This document shows positions 52,202 through 60,006 of a stretch of 64,000 nt of DNA, in pieces; position 1 is the first letter of the stretch, and each line of letters begins with the position of its first letter. Location: positions 10,925-74,924 of the forward strand of contig CAWWAC010000007.1 in NCBI GenBank assembly GCA_963934855.1, written 5' to 3'. The translations under genes and the position numbers were made by a program. Source of the DNA: MAG-120531 sp963934855 (GTDB lineage: Bacteria > Bacteroidota > Bacteroidia > Flavobacteriales > Flavobacteriaceae). The notes under the pieces were generated by a model. That model did no database searches and was not told where the DNA came from. It saw nothing but the letters and a program-made list of their open reading frames with translations.

Positions 52202-52789
52202 CTACTGCGCTGAAACTTTAGTTTTCCAGGCTATTCCACTAATTATTTGCCTGAGGTCTCTAATCACATATTGTGCTGCCGGATAAATAGAATCATAATG
52301 AGGCCTTATATTAAAATACAAAGCCCCACTTAAAAAGTTTTGTGACTGGTCAGATACATAAAATTGGGCTGCAGAGGCTGCGTCTCCCTTAATTTCATAC
52401 AGAACTCCTCGCTTATTGTTGCTCACATCTTCATAAGGGAATTCTAAAATTGCAGTGGCTTTTTTTACATGCTCTGAAAGTTTGTTTTCAATCCCCGCCT
52501 CTAATGCCTCAAAAGAAGTATTTACAACAGTATAATTCAAAAACAAACTAGCGTCTAAAGTAGGGTAGTAAACCTCAAGACCCCGCTCAGTTTGGCTTTT
52601 GATCTCTGCCTGGGTGTTTAGGGGTAGCATGTAAAAAGGACTTTCAAAAAGAGTGTATTGTGGGCTTGGATAGGACAGGGCTAAATACGCTTTAGGCTTG
52701 GGATACGGAGTGTTTGTTTCACAAGAGACTTGTAAAATGAATAGGGTAAACCCCCATAAAAAAAAAGGCATAAAATTATTATTCCGCAT
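52202..52789 (-). CDS. gldD: Gliding motility lipoprotein GldD
   Basis: 195 residues with a lipoprotein signal ending in LQVSC (modified Cys near 23) and then PYPKPKAYLALSYPSPQY, a GldD signature. GldD is required for gliding in flavobacteria and is linked with the T9SS motility machinery; its exact role is not settled. It follows gldE by 8 bases in the mutY-ssb-gldE-gldD operon. Confidence 0.9.
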   Translation of the reverse strand: MRNNNFMPFFLWGFTLFILQVSCETNTPYPKPKAYLALSYPSPQYTLFESPFYMLPLNTQAEIKSQTERGLEVYYPTLDASLFLNYTVVNTSFEALEAGIENKLSEHVKKATAILEFPYEDVSNNKRGVLYEIKGDAASAAQFYVSDQSQNFLSGALYFNIRPHYDSIYPAAQYVIRDLRQIISGIAWKTKVSAQ

Positions 52790-52797
52790 GCAGTTGT

Positions 52798-54123
52798 CTA
52801 TTGAGGGAGGGTCACTTTAATCTGACGTAAGCGTTTCTTATCTAGACTCTCTACTGTGAAAATATAATGGTGAAATGGAATCTTAGTACCTCTCTTTGGG
52901 AATCCTTGTGCTATTTCTAAAACAAATCCAGCAATAGTCTCAGACTCTCCTTTTTGATTTTCAAAAAGGGTCTCATCTGCTATTTTGGTCACCTTGTAAA
53001 AATCCTTCAGTACAGTCTTTCCTTCAAATACAAAATTATAAGGGTCTAATTTGGAATACACTAAGTCCTCATCGTCAAACTCATCGCTAATATCTCCCAC
53101 AATTTCTTCAATAATATCTTCCAAAGTGACAATCCCAGAGGTGCCTCCAAACTCATCTACTACTATGGCTAAATGCATTTTCTTTGCTTGAAACTCTAAG
53201 AGTAAATTATCTAATTTTTTGTTTTCAGGAACAAAGTAAGTAGGCCTTATGAGGGCGCTCCAATTAAAAGTTTTTCTATCTATATAGGGAAGTAAATCCT
53301 TAACGTACAACACCCCAATAACCTGGTCTATATGTTCTTTAAAAACAGGTATTCTAGAGTAACCATGCTTGGTTATAGACTCTAATACTTCTGTAAATTT
53401 CATGCTGTCAGATAGGGCAAAAATATCTATTCTTGGTCGCATTACTTGCTTGGTGTCTGTGTTGCCAAAAGAAACAATGCCCTCTAGTATTTTTTGTTCC
53501 TCCTTTGTGGTATCTCCTTCAGAGGTAAGTTCTAATGCCTGAGATAGATGGTCTACACTCAAGGTAGATTTTTGTTTTCCTAGTCTCTCATGTAAAAACA
53601 AGCTAATCCCCCTCATGGGCATGCTAAGTGGCGTGAAAATAACATCTATTATTTTAATAGGCATGGCCATAAATTGAGCAAAAAATAACCGATTCCTACT
53701 GGCGTAAACCTTGGGAAGAATTTCTCCAAACATGAGAATTAAAAAAGTGACCAACACCACCTCTAAAAGAAATTTTAGAGAGACAAAATCAAAGAGCACA
53801 TAACTTATGGATGAAAAAAAGGCATTGCCTAAATCACTAAAAAGCAGGACAATACCTATATTAATAGCGTTGTTGGCAATTAAAATAGTAGCCAGTAACT
53901 TTTTTGGTTTATCTAATAATTTTATGACTAATCCCCCCTTGGCATTTCCTTGCTTTTCAAGAAGGCCTAATTCTGTTGAAGACAAACCAAAAAAGGCAAC
54001 TTCAGCACCAGAAACTAAGGCTGAACAAGCAATTAAAAAGAATAAAAAACCAATTTTGAAACTCAAAAAAGGAGTAGTCAAAGCCATTAAAGGAAGTGCA
54101 ATATTCAGGGGGTCAGGATCCAA
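52798..54123 (-). CDS. gldE: Gliding motility-associated protein GldE (CNNM/CBS-type)
   Basis: 441 residues starting MDPDPLNIALPLMALTTP. Order: DUF21/CNNM membrane domain with three or four helices (about 20-165), two CBS domains (about 205-335, with MRPRIDIFAL and FVPENKKLDNLL), and a CorC/HlyC domain at the end. It is a CNNM-type transporter homologue; in flavobacteria the gldE product supports GldD function. Immediately upstream of gldD. Confidence 0.9.
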   Translation of the reverse strand: MDPDPLNIALPLMALTTPFLSFKIGFLFFLIACSALVSGAEVAFFGLSSTELGLLEKQGNAKGGLVIKLLDKPKKLLATILIANNAINIGIVLLFSDLGNAFFSSISYVLFDFVSLKFLLEVVLVTFLILMFGEILPKVYASRNRLFFAQFMAMPIKIIDVIFTPLSMPMRGISLFLHERLGKQKSTLSVDHLSQALELTSEGDTTKEEQKILEGIVSFGNTDTKQVMRPRIDIFALSDSMKFTEVLESITKHGYSRIPVFKEHIDQVIGVLYVKDLLPYIDRKTFNWSALIRPTYFVPENKKLDNLLLEFQAKKMHLAIVVDEFGGTSGIVTLEDIIEEIVGDISDEFDDEDLVYSKLDPYNFVFEGKTVLKDFYKVTKIADETLFENQKGESETIAGFVLEIAQGFPKRGTKIPFHHYIFTVESLDKKRLRQIKVTLPQ

Positions 54124-54144
54124 TATTTTTTAAGTTATAATGAA

Positions 54145-54639
54145 TTAAAATGGAAGGTCATCTGATGGGTCAGAATCAGATGTCATTTGTCCAGGATTGT
54201 CAATTTGCTGTGGGCTAGAAGAATAAGAGCCTTGTGGAGCACTTGTTGGTGAAAGGGTTGACTGTATTGGAGAGGTTCCGCCAGAGGCAGGGGCCCCATC
54301 ATTTTTAGTAGTTAAAAAAGTAAAGTCTTGCACATGTACCTCTGTGGTGTATTTTGTAGTACCGTCTTCTGCCTGCCACTGTCTGTTTTTTAAACGGCCC
54401 TCTACGTAAACTTTATCTCCCTTACTCAGATATTTTTCGCATATTTCTGCCGCTTTATTTCTCACAACTATATTGTGCCAATCTGTATTGGTCACTTTTT
54501 CACCCGTTTGTTTGTTGGTATAGCTTTCATTAGTAGCAATTGGAAACCTGCCAATACAATTACCACCCTCAAAATAATGGATTTTTACATCGTCTCCTAA
54601 GTGACCAATTAACATAACTTTATTTAATGTACCGCTCAT
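54145..54639 (-). CDS. ssb: Single-stranded DNA-binding protein
   Basis: 164 residues: OB fold at about 1-110 (LNKVMLIGHLGDDVKIHYFE, DWHNIVVRNKAAEICEKYL), a Gly/Ser/Pro/Gln-rich linker and the acidic C-terminal tip DDLPF that recruits replication and repair proteins. Binds and protects ssDNA as a tetramer. It lies between mutY and gldE on one operon. Confidence 0.95.
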   Translation of the reverse strand: MSGTLNKVMLIGHLGDDVKIHYFEGGNCIGRFPIATNESYTNKQTGEKVTNTDWHNIVVRNKAAEICEKYLSKGDKVYVEGRLKNRQWQAEDGTTKYTTEVHVQDFTFLTTKNDGAPASGGTSPIQSTLSPTSAPQGSYSSSPQQIDNPGQMTSDSDPSDDLPF

Positions 54640-54656
54640 AATTATTTAGCTAAAAT

Positions 54657-55712
54657 TCAAAAATACGAATTTTTAAACGCATTTATAAAATCTGATATTA
54701 AAACTGCAGAGGGATATGTAATAATTTCTTTAAAATGAATACCAGTATGCAAGGGCTTTTCTGTTTCTACCACCCAGAAATGAGCGTAAATATGCCTGTG
54801 TGTGAGCTTGTGTAGGACCGGGATTTCATTAAAAAGACTCTTTTCATAAGGGGCAGCCAATAGGTCTTTAAACGATTTTGTTAAAGGCGCTTCTAACAGC
54901 TGTTCAAAAGTCATGGCATAGCCAGAAACAACAAGTGGGAATTCGTATAAACCTTCCCAAATTCCCTTGCCTACTCTCTTAGTAAATAAAGTATGACGGT
55001 TTGGATCTAAGAAAACTAGGTAATGATGGTGTATTTTTTTTGGCTTGGGCCTGGGGATTTTTACTGGTAAATAAGCCACCTTATTGGTTTGGTATGCCAC
55101 ACAGCCTTGCTGAACAGGACAGTGAGTACAAGATGGATTTTGAGGTACACATTGCAGGGCTCCAAATTCCATAATCCCTTGATTGTAGTCACTTGGGTTG
55201 TTTGGGTCACAGTAATCTAGGGCAATCGATTTAAAGATTTTCATTCCTGCTGGTGTATTTATAGGAGTGTCTAAGCCCAAAAAACGAGATAACACGCGGT
55301 ATACATTTCCATCTAGAACAGCCTCTGGAGCATTAAAACAGAAAGAAGCAATAGCACTAGCCGTATAATCACCTACTCCTTTTAATGCTTTTAAAGTCTT
55401 GTAGTCTGAAGGAAAGATGCCTCTGTAGTTGGCGGCAATGTCAATAGCGGTGGCGTGTAAATTTCTGGCCCTAGAATAATAGCCTAAGCCCTGCCATAAT
55501 TTAAGTACTTTCTCTTCAGAGGCACTAGCCAAATCAAATACAGTAGGAAAATTTTTTATGAATTTTAAATAGTAGGGAGTTCCCTGTACCACTCTAGTTT
55601 GCTGTAAGATTATTTCTGAGAGCCAAATCTTGTAAGGGTCTTGCGTTTCCCGCCATGGCAGAGGCCTTTTATGAGTGCTATACCATTGTATTATTTCCTG
55701 AGAGAAGGACAT
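54657..55712 (-). CDS. mutY: Adenine DNA glycosylase MutY
   Basis: 351 residues from ATG 55712 (MSFSQEIIQWYSTHKRPLP); ATG 55718 would add two residues. It removes adenine paired with 8-oxoguanine. The HhH motif LKALKGVGDYTASAI, catalytic acid in SEIILQQTRV and aspartate in VLDGNVYRVLSRF are present, and the [4Fe-4S] cysteines follow C-x6-C-x2-C-x5-C. The C-terminal Nudix-like domain recognises 8-oxoG. First gene of the operon with ssb and gldE-gldD. Confidence 0.95.
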   Translation of the reverse strand: MSFSQEIIQWYSTHKRPLPWRETQDPYKIWLSEIILQQTRVVQGTPYYLKFIKNFPTVFDLASASEEKVLKLWQGLGYYSRARNLHATAIDIAANYRGIFPSDYKTLKALKGVGDYTASAIASFCFNAPEAVLDGNVYRVLSRFLGLDTPINTPAGMKIFKSIALDYCDPNNPSDYNQGIMEFGALQCVPQNPSCTHCPVQQGCVAYQTNKVAYLPVKIPRPKPKKIHHHYLVFLDPNRHTLFTKRVGKGIWEGLYEFPLVVSGYAMTFEQLLEAPLTKSFKDLLAAPYEKSLFNEIPVLHKLTHRHIYAHFWVVETEKPLHTGIHFKEIITYPSAVLISDFINAFKNSYF

Positions 55713-55729
55713 GTACATAAAATAAAAAT

Positions 55730-55737
55730 CAAAAGTA
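55730..55737 (-). promoter_or_regulatory. -7 promoter element of mutY-ssb-gldE-gldD
   Basis: TACTTTTG on the minus strand, an exact TAnnTTTG match 18 bases before the ATG at 55712. Confidence 0.6.
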
Positions 55738-55792
55738 GCGCTTTATTAACTTAAAATTTAGTCCATTAGAATAAAAGATAGAATTAAATTTA

Positions 55793-55800
55793 TATATTTG
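55793..55800 (+). promoter_or_regulatory. -7 promoter element of the HU gene
   Basis: TATATTTG, an exact TAnnTTTG match 39 bases before the start at 55839. Confidence 0.65.
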
Positions 55801-55838
55801 CAACCCGAAAAAATAGTACAGATTATATATCACACCAC

Positions 55839-56129
55839 ATGACAAAAGCAGATATCGTTACAAAAATCTCAGAAAAATTAGGTATTGAAAAAGGAGACAT
55901 TCAAGCTACAGTAGAAGCTTTTATGGAAGAAGTTAAATCTTCTTTAGAATCTGGAGATAATGTATACCTTAGAGGCTTTGGTAGTTTTATAATTAAAACA
56001 AGAGCAGAAAAAACTGGTAGAAATATTTCTAAGAATACAACCATCAAGATTCCTGCACACAATATTCCCGCTTTTAAACCTGCAAAAGTTTTTGTTGAGG
56101 GCGTAAAAAGCAATGTGACAATTAAATAA
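55839..56129 (+). CDS. HU-family histone-like DNA-binding protein
   Basis: 96 residues. MTKADIVTKISEKLGI and the DNA-gripping arm with VYLRGFGSF and IPAHNIPAFKPAKVF are HU signatures. It bends and packages DNA as a dimer. It is followed by a very short basic ORF and then by the RNase G gene, an order I recall from other flavobacteria. Confidence 0.93.
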   Translation: MTKADIVTKISEKLGIEKGDIQATVEAFMEEVKSSLESGDNVYLRGFGSFIIKTRAEKTGRNISKNTTIKIPAHNIPAFKPAKVFVEGVKSNVTIK

Positions 56130-56156
56130 AATATTAATCAATTAAAGGACATTTGT

Positions 56157-56246
56157 ATGCCTAGTGGTAAAAAAAGAAAAAGACATAAGGTAGCTACCCA
56201 CAAACGCAAAAAGCGTAGGAGAGCTAACAGACACAAGAAAAAGTAG
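56157..56246 (+). CDS. 29-residue very basic protein, probable ribosome-associated
   Basis: The ORF ATG 56157 to TAG 56244 encodes 29 residues (it begins MPSGKKRKRHKVATHKRKKR), of which 17 are Lys or Arg and three His. Such composition is seen in small ribosomal proteins or rRNA-binding peptides; the family does not match bTHX as I know it. It starts 27 bases after the HU stop, and its stop codon lies inside the terminator hairpin, so it is the last gene of the HU transcript. I recall near-identical peptides at this place in other flavobacteria. Confidence 0.75.
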   Translation: MPSGKKRKRHKVATHKRKKRRRANRHKKK

Positions 56247-56265
56247 TTTTTAACTACTTTTTCTG
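56238..56265 (+). terminator. Terminator overlapping the small basic gene's stop codon
   Basis: AAAAAGTAGTT and AACTACTTTTT form an 11-bp perfect stem with a TTT loop; the TAG stop lies inside the left arm. It ends the HU-small protein transcript. Confidence 0.75.
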
Positions 56266-56379
56266 TTTTTACGTTCATTGACATAGATCCTATAGACAAA
56301 GGGATTGGCAGGTATTATGCCTGTTTAAATTTATTTTTTAACACTTTTACTCCTCTTTGGGAGTAACAATATAAAAATC

Positions 56380-57930
56380 ATGGTAAAAAGAGAATTAATC
56401 ATTAGATCTAATTCCAACGCTGTAGATTTTGCCTTGTTAAAAGATGGAAAACTCATTGAATTAAGCAAAGAAGAAGACAATAATAAATTTTCTGTTGGCG
56501 ATATTTTTATAGCCAAAGTAAGAAAGCCTATCACGGGATTAAATGCTGCTTTTGTAAATGTAGGCTATGAAAAAGATGCCTTCTTACATTATCACGATTT
56601 AGGACCTCAGTTGTCTACCATGCTTAAATTCATCAAAAGAGTCAGCACTGGTAAAGTGCGCGATTTCTCTTTGAAAAATGTAGCTTTTGAACCAGATATT
56701 GACAAAGATGGCAGCATTAATGACGCCATTAAAGCCAATCAATCACTGATGGTTCAAATTGTAAAAGAACCCATCTCTACAAAAGGACCTAGAATTAGCT
56801 CTGAGCTTTCAATAGCTGGGCGTTTCCTTGTTATGGTCCCTTTTTCTGACCGTATTTCCGTATCTCAAAAAATTGAGAGCAAAGAAGAAAAAGACAGATT
56901 AAAAAGACTTGTGAAAAGCATTAAACCAAAAGGATTTGGTGTAATTATTCGCACTGTTGCAGAAGGCAAAAAAGTTGCAGAATTAGACAGAGATTTACAG
57001 AATTTACTGAACAAATGGTCAGTAATGTGTAAAAAACTACACAAAGCCCCTCACCCATCTAAAGTATTGGTAGAGCTCAATAGAGCTTCTTCTATACTGA
57101 GAGACGTCTTTAACGACAGTTTTTCTGGTATTCATGTAGATGACGAGACTTTGTACAATCAAGTAAAAGATTATGTGCAAGAAATTGCACCAGAAAAGGA
57201 ATCTATCGTTAAATTTTATGACGCTAGTGAGCCCATTTTTGAGAAATTTGGTATAGAACGCCAAATTAAAACCTCATTCGGGAAAAACGCAACCATGAGC
57301 AAAGGAGCCTATTTAGTTATTGAACACACAGAAGCTTTACATGTGATAGATGTAAACAGTGGAAACCGTTCAAATAAAGCTAAAACACAAGAGGACACCG
57401 CTCTAGATGTCAATTTGTCTGCAGCCACTGAAATAGCTAGGCAATTACGCCTCAGAGATATGGGTGGTATTATTGTAGTAGATTTTATTGATATGGCTAG
57501 AGGAGATCACAGAAAAAAACTTTTTGATCACCTTAGCGAAGAAATGAAAGAGGATAGAGCAAAGCACAAGATTTTGCCTCCTAGTAAATTTGGACTCATA
57601 CAAATTACAAGACAAAGAGTAAGACCAGAAATGGACATTAAAACTACAGAGCTTCTTCCTTCCATTACTGGAAAAGAAGTAGAAGCCCCCATAGTTTTAT
57701 TAGACAAAATCACAGCAGACATTCAGAAACTTTTAGTGGGTCCTTCTAAAGATCAAAAAGTAACCCTGCATGTGCACCCTTTCATTGCGGCTTATCTCAC
57801 CCAAGGAATTCCTTCCATTAGACAAAAATGGTTTTTGGAATACAAAAAATGGGTAAAAATTCAATCACGAGATGCTTATACCTATCTCGACTATCGTTTT
57901 AAGAACCAAGACGGTAAGACTATATATTAA
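56380..57930 (+). CDS. rng: Ribonuclease E/G
   Basis: 516 residues, RNase G size, without the long C-terminal scaffold of RNase E. The N-terminal S1 domain (about 35-125, VGDIFIAKVRK) precedes the catalytic domain with HVIDVNSGN and GGIIVVDFIDM, whose aspartates bind magnesium. It cuts single-stranded RNA in rRNA maturation and mRNA turnover. ATG 56380 is preceded by 133 bases holding the previous terminator. A strong terminator follows its stop. Confidence 0.95.
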   Translation: MVKRELIIRSNSNAVDFALLKDGKLIELSKEEDNNKFSVGDIFIAKVRKPITGLNAAFVNVGYEKDAFLHYHDLGPQLSTMLKFIKRVSTGKVRDFSLKNVAFEPDIDKDGSINDAIKANQSLMVQIVKEPISTKGPRISSELSIAGRFLVMVPFSDRISVSQKIESKEEKDRLKRLVKSIKPKGFGVIIRTVAEGKKVAELDRDLQNLLNKWSVMCKKLHKAPHPSKVLVELNRASSILRDVFNDSFSGIHVDDETLYNQVKDYVQEIAPEKESIVKFYDASEPIFEKFGIERQIKTSFGKNATMSKGAYLVIEHTEALHVIDVNSGNRSNKAKTQEDTALDVNLSAATEIARQLRLRDMGGIIVVDFIDMARGDHRKKLFDHLSEEMKEDRAKHKILPPSKFGLIQITRQRVRPEMDIKTTELLPSITGKEVEAPIVLLDKITADIQKLLVGPSKDQKVTLHVHPFIAAYLTQGIPSIRQKWFLEYKKWVKIQSRDAYTYLDYRFKNQDGKTIY

Positions 57931-57934
57931 AAAA

Positions 57935-57962
57935 AGCGGCCCTTGTGGGCCGCTTTTTTTTT
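57935..57962 (+). terminator. Terminator after rng
   Basis: AGCGGCCC/GGGCCGCT stem with TTGT loop and nine T residues, starting 5 bases after the stop codon. Confidence 0.93.
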
Positions 57963-58008
57963 GCCATTTTTTTGATGTTTTATGTACCTTTAACTATCAA
58001 ATTCGCTT

Positions 58009-58500
58009 ATGAACCCAAGCCACACTCTTAAAGAAGCTAAAAGCAAGATAGAGTATTACTGTGCCTATCAGGAAAGGTGTCATAAAGAAGTGACTGAAAA
58101 ACTGAGGAGTATGGGTATGATTCCTGTTGCCATAGACCAGATTTTAGTTGGTCTTGTTACAGATAACTTCCTCAATGAAATGCGTTTTGCTCAAAGCTTT
58201 GCTAGGGGCAAGTTTAGAATTAAAAAGTGGGGGAAAAACAGGATTAAACAAGAATTAAAAGTCAGGGACATTTCTAGCTACTGTATTAAAGCAGGCCTCA
58301 AAGAAATAGATCCGCAAGAATACCTAGAAATTTTTAATGAAATCTCTTTTAAAAAAGGAACTTCTTTGGAGAATCTTTCCTTACAAAAGCAAAGAAAAAA
58401 ACTAGCAGACTACCTTCTTTATAGGGGCTGGGAAAGCCATCTAGTCTATGACAAATTACAAGAGCTGCCCTTCCAAGAAACGGCACAACCCACTAAGTGA
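58009..58500 (+). CDS. recX: RecX-family regulator of RecA
   Basis: 163 residues with the three-helix repeats of RecX (YYCAYQERCHKEVTEKLRSM, LVTDNFLNEMRFAQSFARGK, WGKNRIKQELKVRDIS). RecX limits RecA filament growth. A -7-like TACCTTTA precedes it at 57983. recA is not in the window. The stop overlaps the ATG of the next gene (TGATG). Confidence 0.85.
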   Translation: MNPSHTLKEAKSKIEYYCAYQERCHKEVTEKLRSMGMIPVAIDQILVGLVTDNFLNEMRFAQSFARGKFRIKKWGKNRIKQELKVRDISSYCIKAGLKEIDPQEYLEIFNEISFKKGTSLENLSLQKQRKKLADYLLYRGWESHLVYDKLQELPFQETAQPTK

Positions 58501-59999
58501 TGAGTGATTTAAATATAATATTCCTAGACAAAAAGCTGCCAAATACGGGATTTAAAAATAAAAAGCGATCATTCCCTTGGTCTAAATACAGAAGCCTACA
58601 AGCCCTCATTGGGCTATTCTTCTTAGCCTTTTGTATTCGTTTCCCTTTTTTCTTTAGAGATTATATAGACAAGGATGAGAGCACTTTTATTCTCATGGGG
58701 CAGGCCTGGACAGACGGGTTCCTTCCCTACACCTACCTCTGGGATTTAAAACCGCCCCTTACTTTTGGCTTTTTTTCCGCTGTGATCGCCCTTTTTGGCA
58801 AAAGCTTTTTTTGGATTAGAATGGGTGGTGTGCTACTGGTGAGCTATACCGCATTTTTAGTCTATAAAATGATCTTTAGACATACAAAGAACAGCAGAAA
58901 TGCAATCTTTGCAGCCATTTTAAGTGTGCTCTTTTCTAGCCTATTTGGCAGTGTACAAGGCGTGATGTCTGAACATATTTCTATGGCTCTTTTTATGAGT
59001 GGCCTTTATTTTATTACAGCCACTGAGCTATCTAGCAGAAAGCTTTTTATAGGGGGTCTATTCCTAGGGCTCAGTGCCATGGCCAAACTAAACTTGGCCT
59101 ATGCTATTTTGTTATTGGGCCTATTTATGAGTACAAGCGCACTTTATTTCTGTCCCTTAAAAAAAGCGCTCCAAAGGATTTTGAGCCTAGGTATAGGAAT
59201 TCTAATAGCAATTGGTGCCACTGCTGTTCCGTATATTAGAATAGGAGCACAGGAGCTATGGTGGAAGTCTATTTTTTTAGCATCGGGCAGCTATGCCCAA
59301 TTTAACTGGCTTAACGCACTAATTATCAGTCCTTTTATCCTTCTTTTAGCGGTGTATGTCATAAGAAATAAATCTTTTGTCACCGTCATTATTGGGGTCT
59401 GTGCTATAGGAGTGCTCAGTTCTTTTGTAGTGGCTGGAAAAGTAAATGGACACTATTTACTACAAATATACCCGCTTGCATTTATTTTGCTGGGTTTGGG
59501 GCTAGCAGACAAGAAAATAATAAGACCAAAGTATCTATATATTTGGCTGTTAATTCTGTTTATTGCGCCTCTAGAGTCTTATATAGAATACGGAGCTGTC
59601 TATAAAAACTACCAAGAAAAGGGGCGCTTTTACAACGGAGAAGGCATTGACATTGCTTCTTATTTAAAGGCGGCGCAAATACCCGCCCAGAATGCCTTAT
59701 TTTTTGAATACCATATACTGTATTGGATTTTAGATAAAACACCTCCTAGCATGGCTGTTACACACCCTAGCAACCTTTTTAGGCAAGAACTCTTCCCTTA
59801 TTTTAGCAAACGCAAAACTAGCCAAGAAGAACTGCAGTATTTGATAGACTCTTTAGCCCCAGCTATCATTGTTATAGATCAGAAACACAGCCTTTTTAAA
59901 GGGCACCCAAAGGAAGGTGCTTACTTTGAAGCAGCCATTAAAAAACACTACCGCCCAGACACCACTATTGGAAAAGGGATTGTATACACTAGAAGATAA
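58500..59999 (+). CDS. PMT/ArnT-type glycosyltransferase (GT-C, membrane)
   Basis: 499 residues from ATG 58500, in TGATG overlap with recX. About ten or eleven membrane helices. The first periplasmic loop holds acidic DYIDKDESTFILMGQAW and LWDLKPPLTFGFFS, matching the PMT_2 pattern of glycosyltransferases using polyprenyl-phosphate sugars. The C-terminal periplasmic part is about 130 residues. Distinct from the relative at 22805. Acceptor unknown. Ends 7 bases from the convergent TBDR. Confidence 0.8.
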   Translation: MSDLNIIFLDKKLPNTGFKNKKRSFPWSKYRSLQALIGLFFLAFCIRFPFFFRDYIDKDESTFILMGQAWTDGFLPYTYLWDLKPPLTFGFFSAVIALFGKSFFWIRMGGVLLVSYTAFLVYKMIFRHTKNSRNAIFAAILSVLFSSLFGSVQGVMSEHISMALFMSGLYFITATELSSRKLFIGGLFLGLSAMAKLNLAYAILLLGLFMSTSALYFCPLKKALQRILSLGIGILIAIGATAVPYIRIGAQELWWKSIFLASGSYAQFNWLNALIISPFILLLAVYVIRNKSFVTVIIGVCAIGVLSSFVVAGKVNGHYLLQIYPLAFILLGLGLADKKIIRPKYLYIWLLILFIAPLESYIEYGAVYKNYQEKGRFYNGEGIDIASYLKAAQIPAQNALFFEYHILYWILDKTPPSMAVTHPSNLFRQELFPYFSKRKTSQEELQYLIDSLAPAIIVIDQKHSLFKGHPKEGAYFEAAIKKHYRPDTTIGKGIVYTRR

Positions 60000-60006
60000 G
60001 TAGGCT

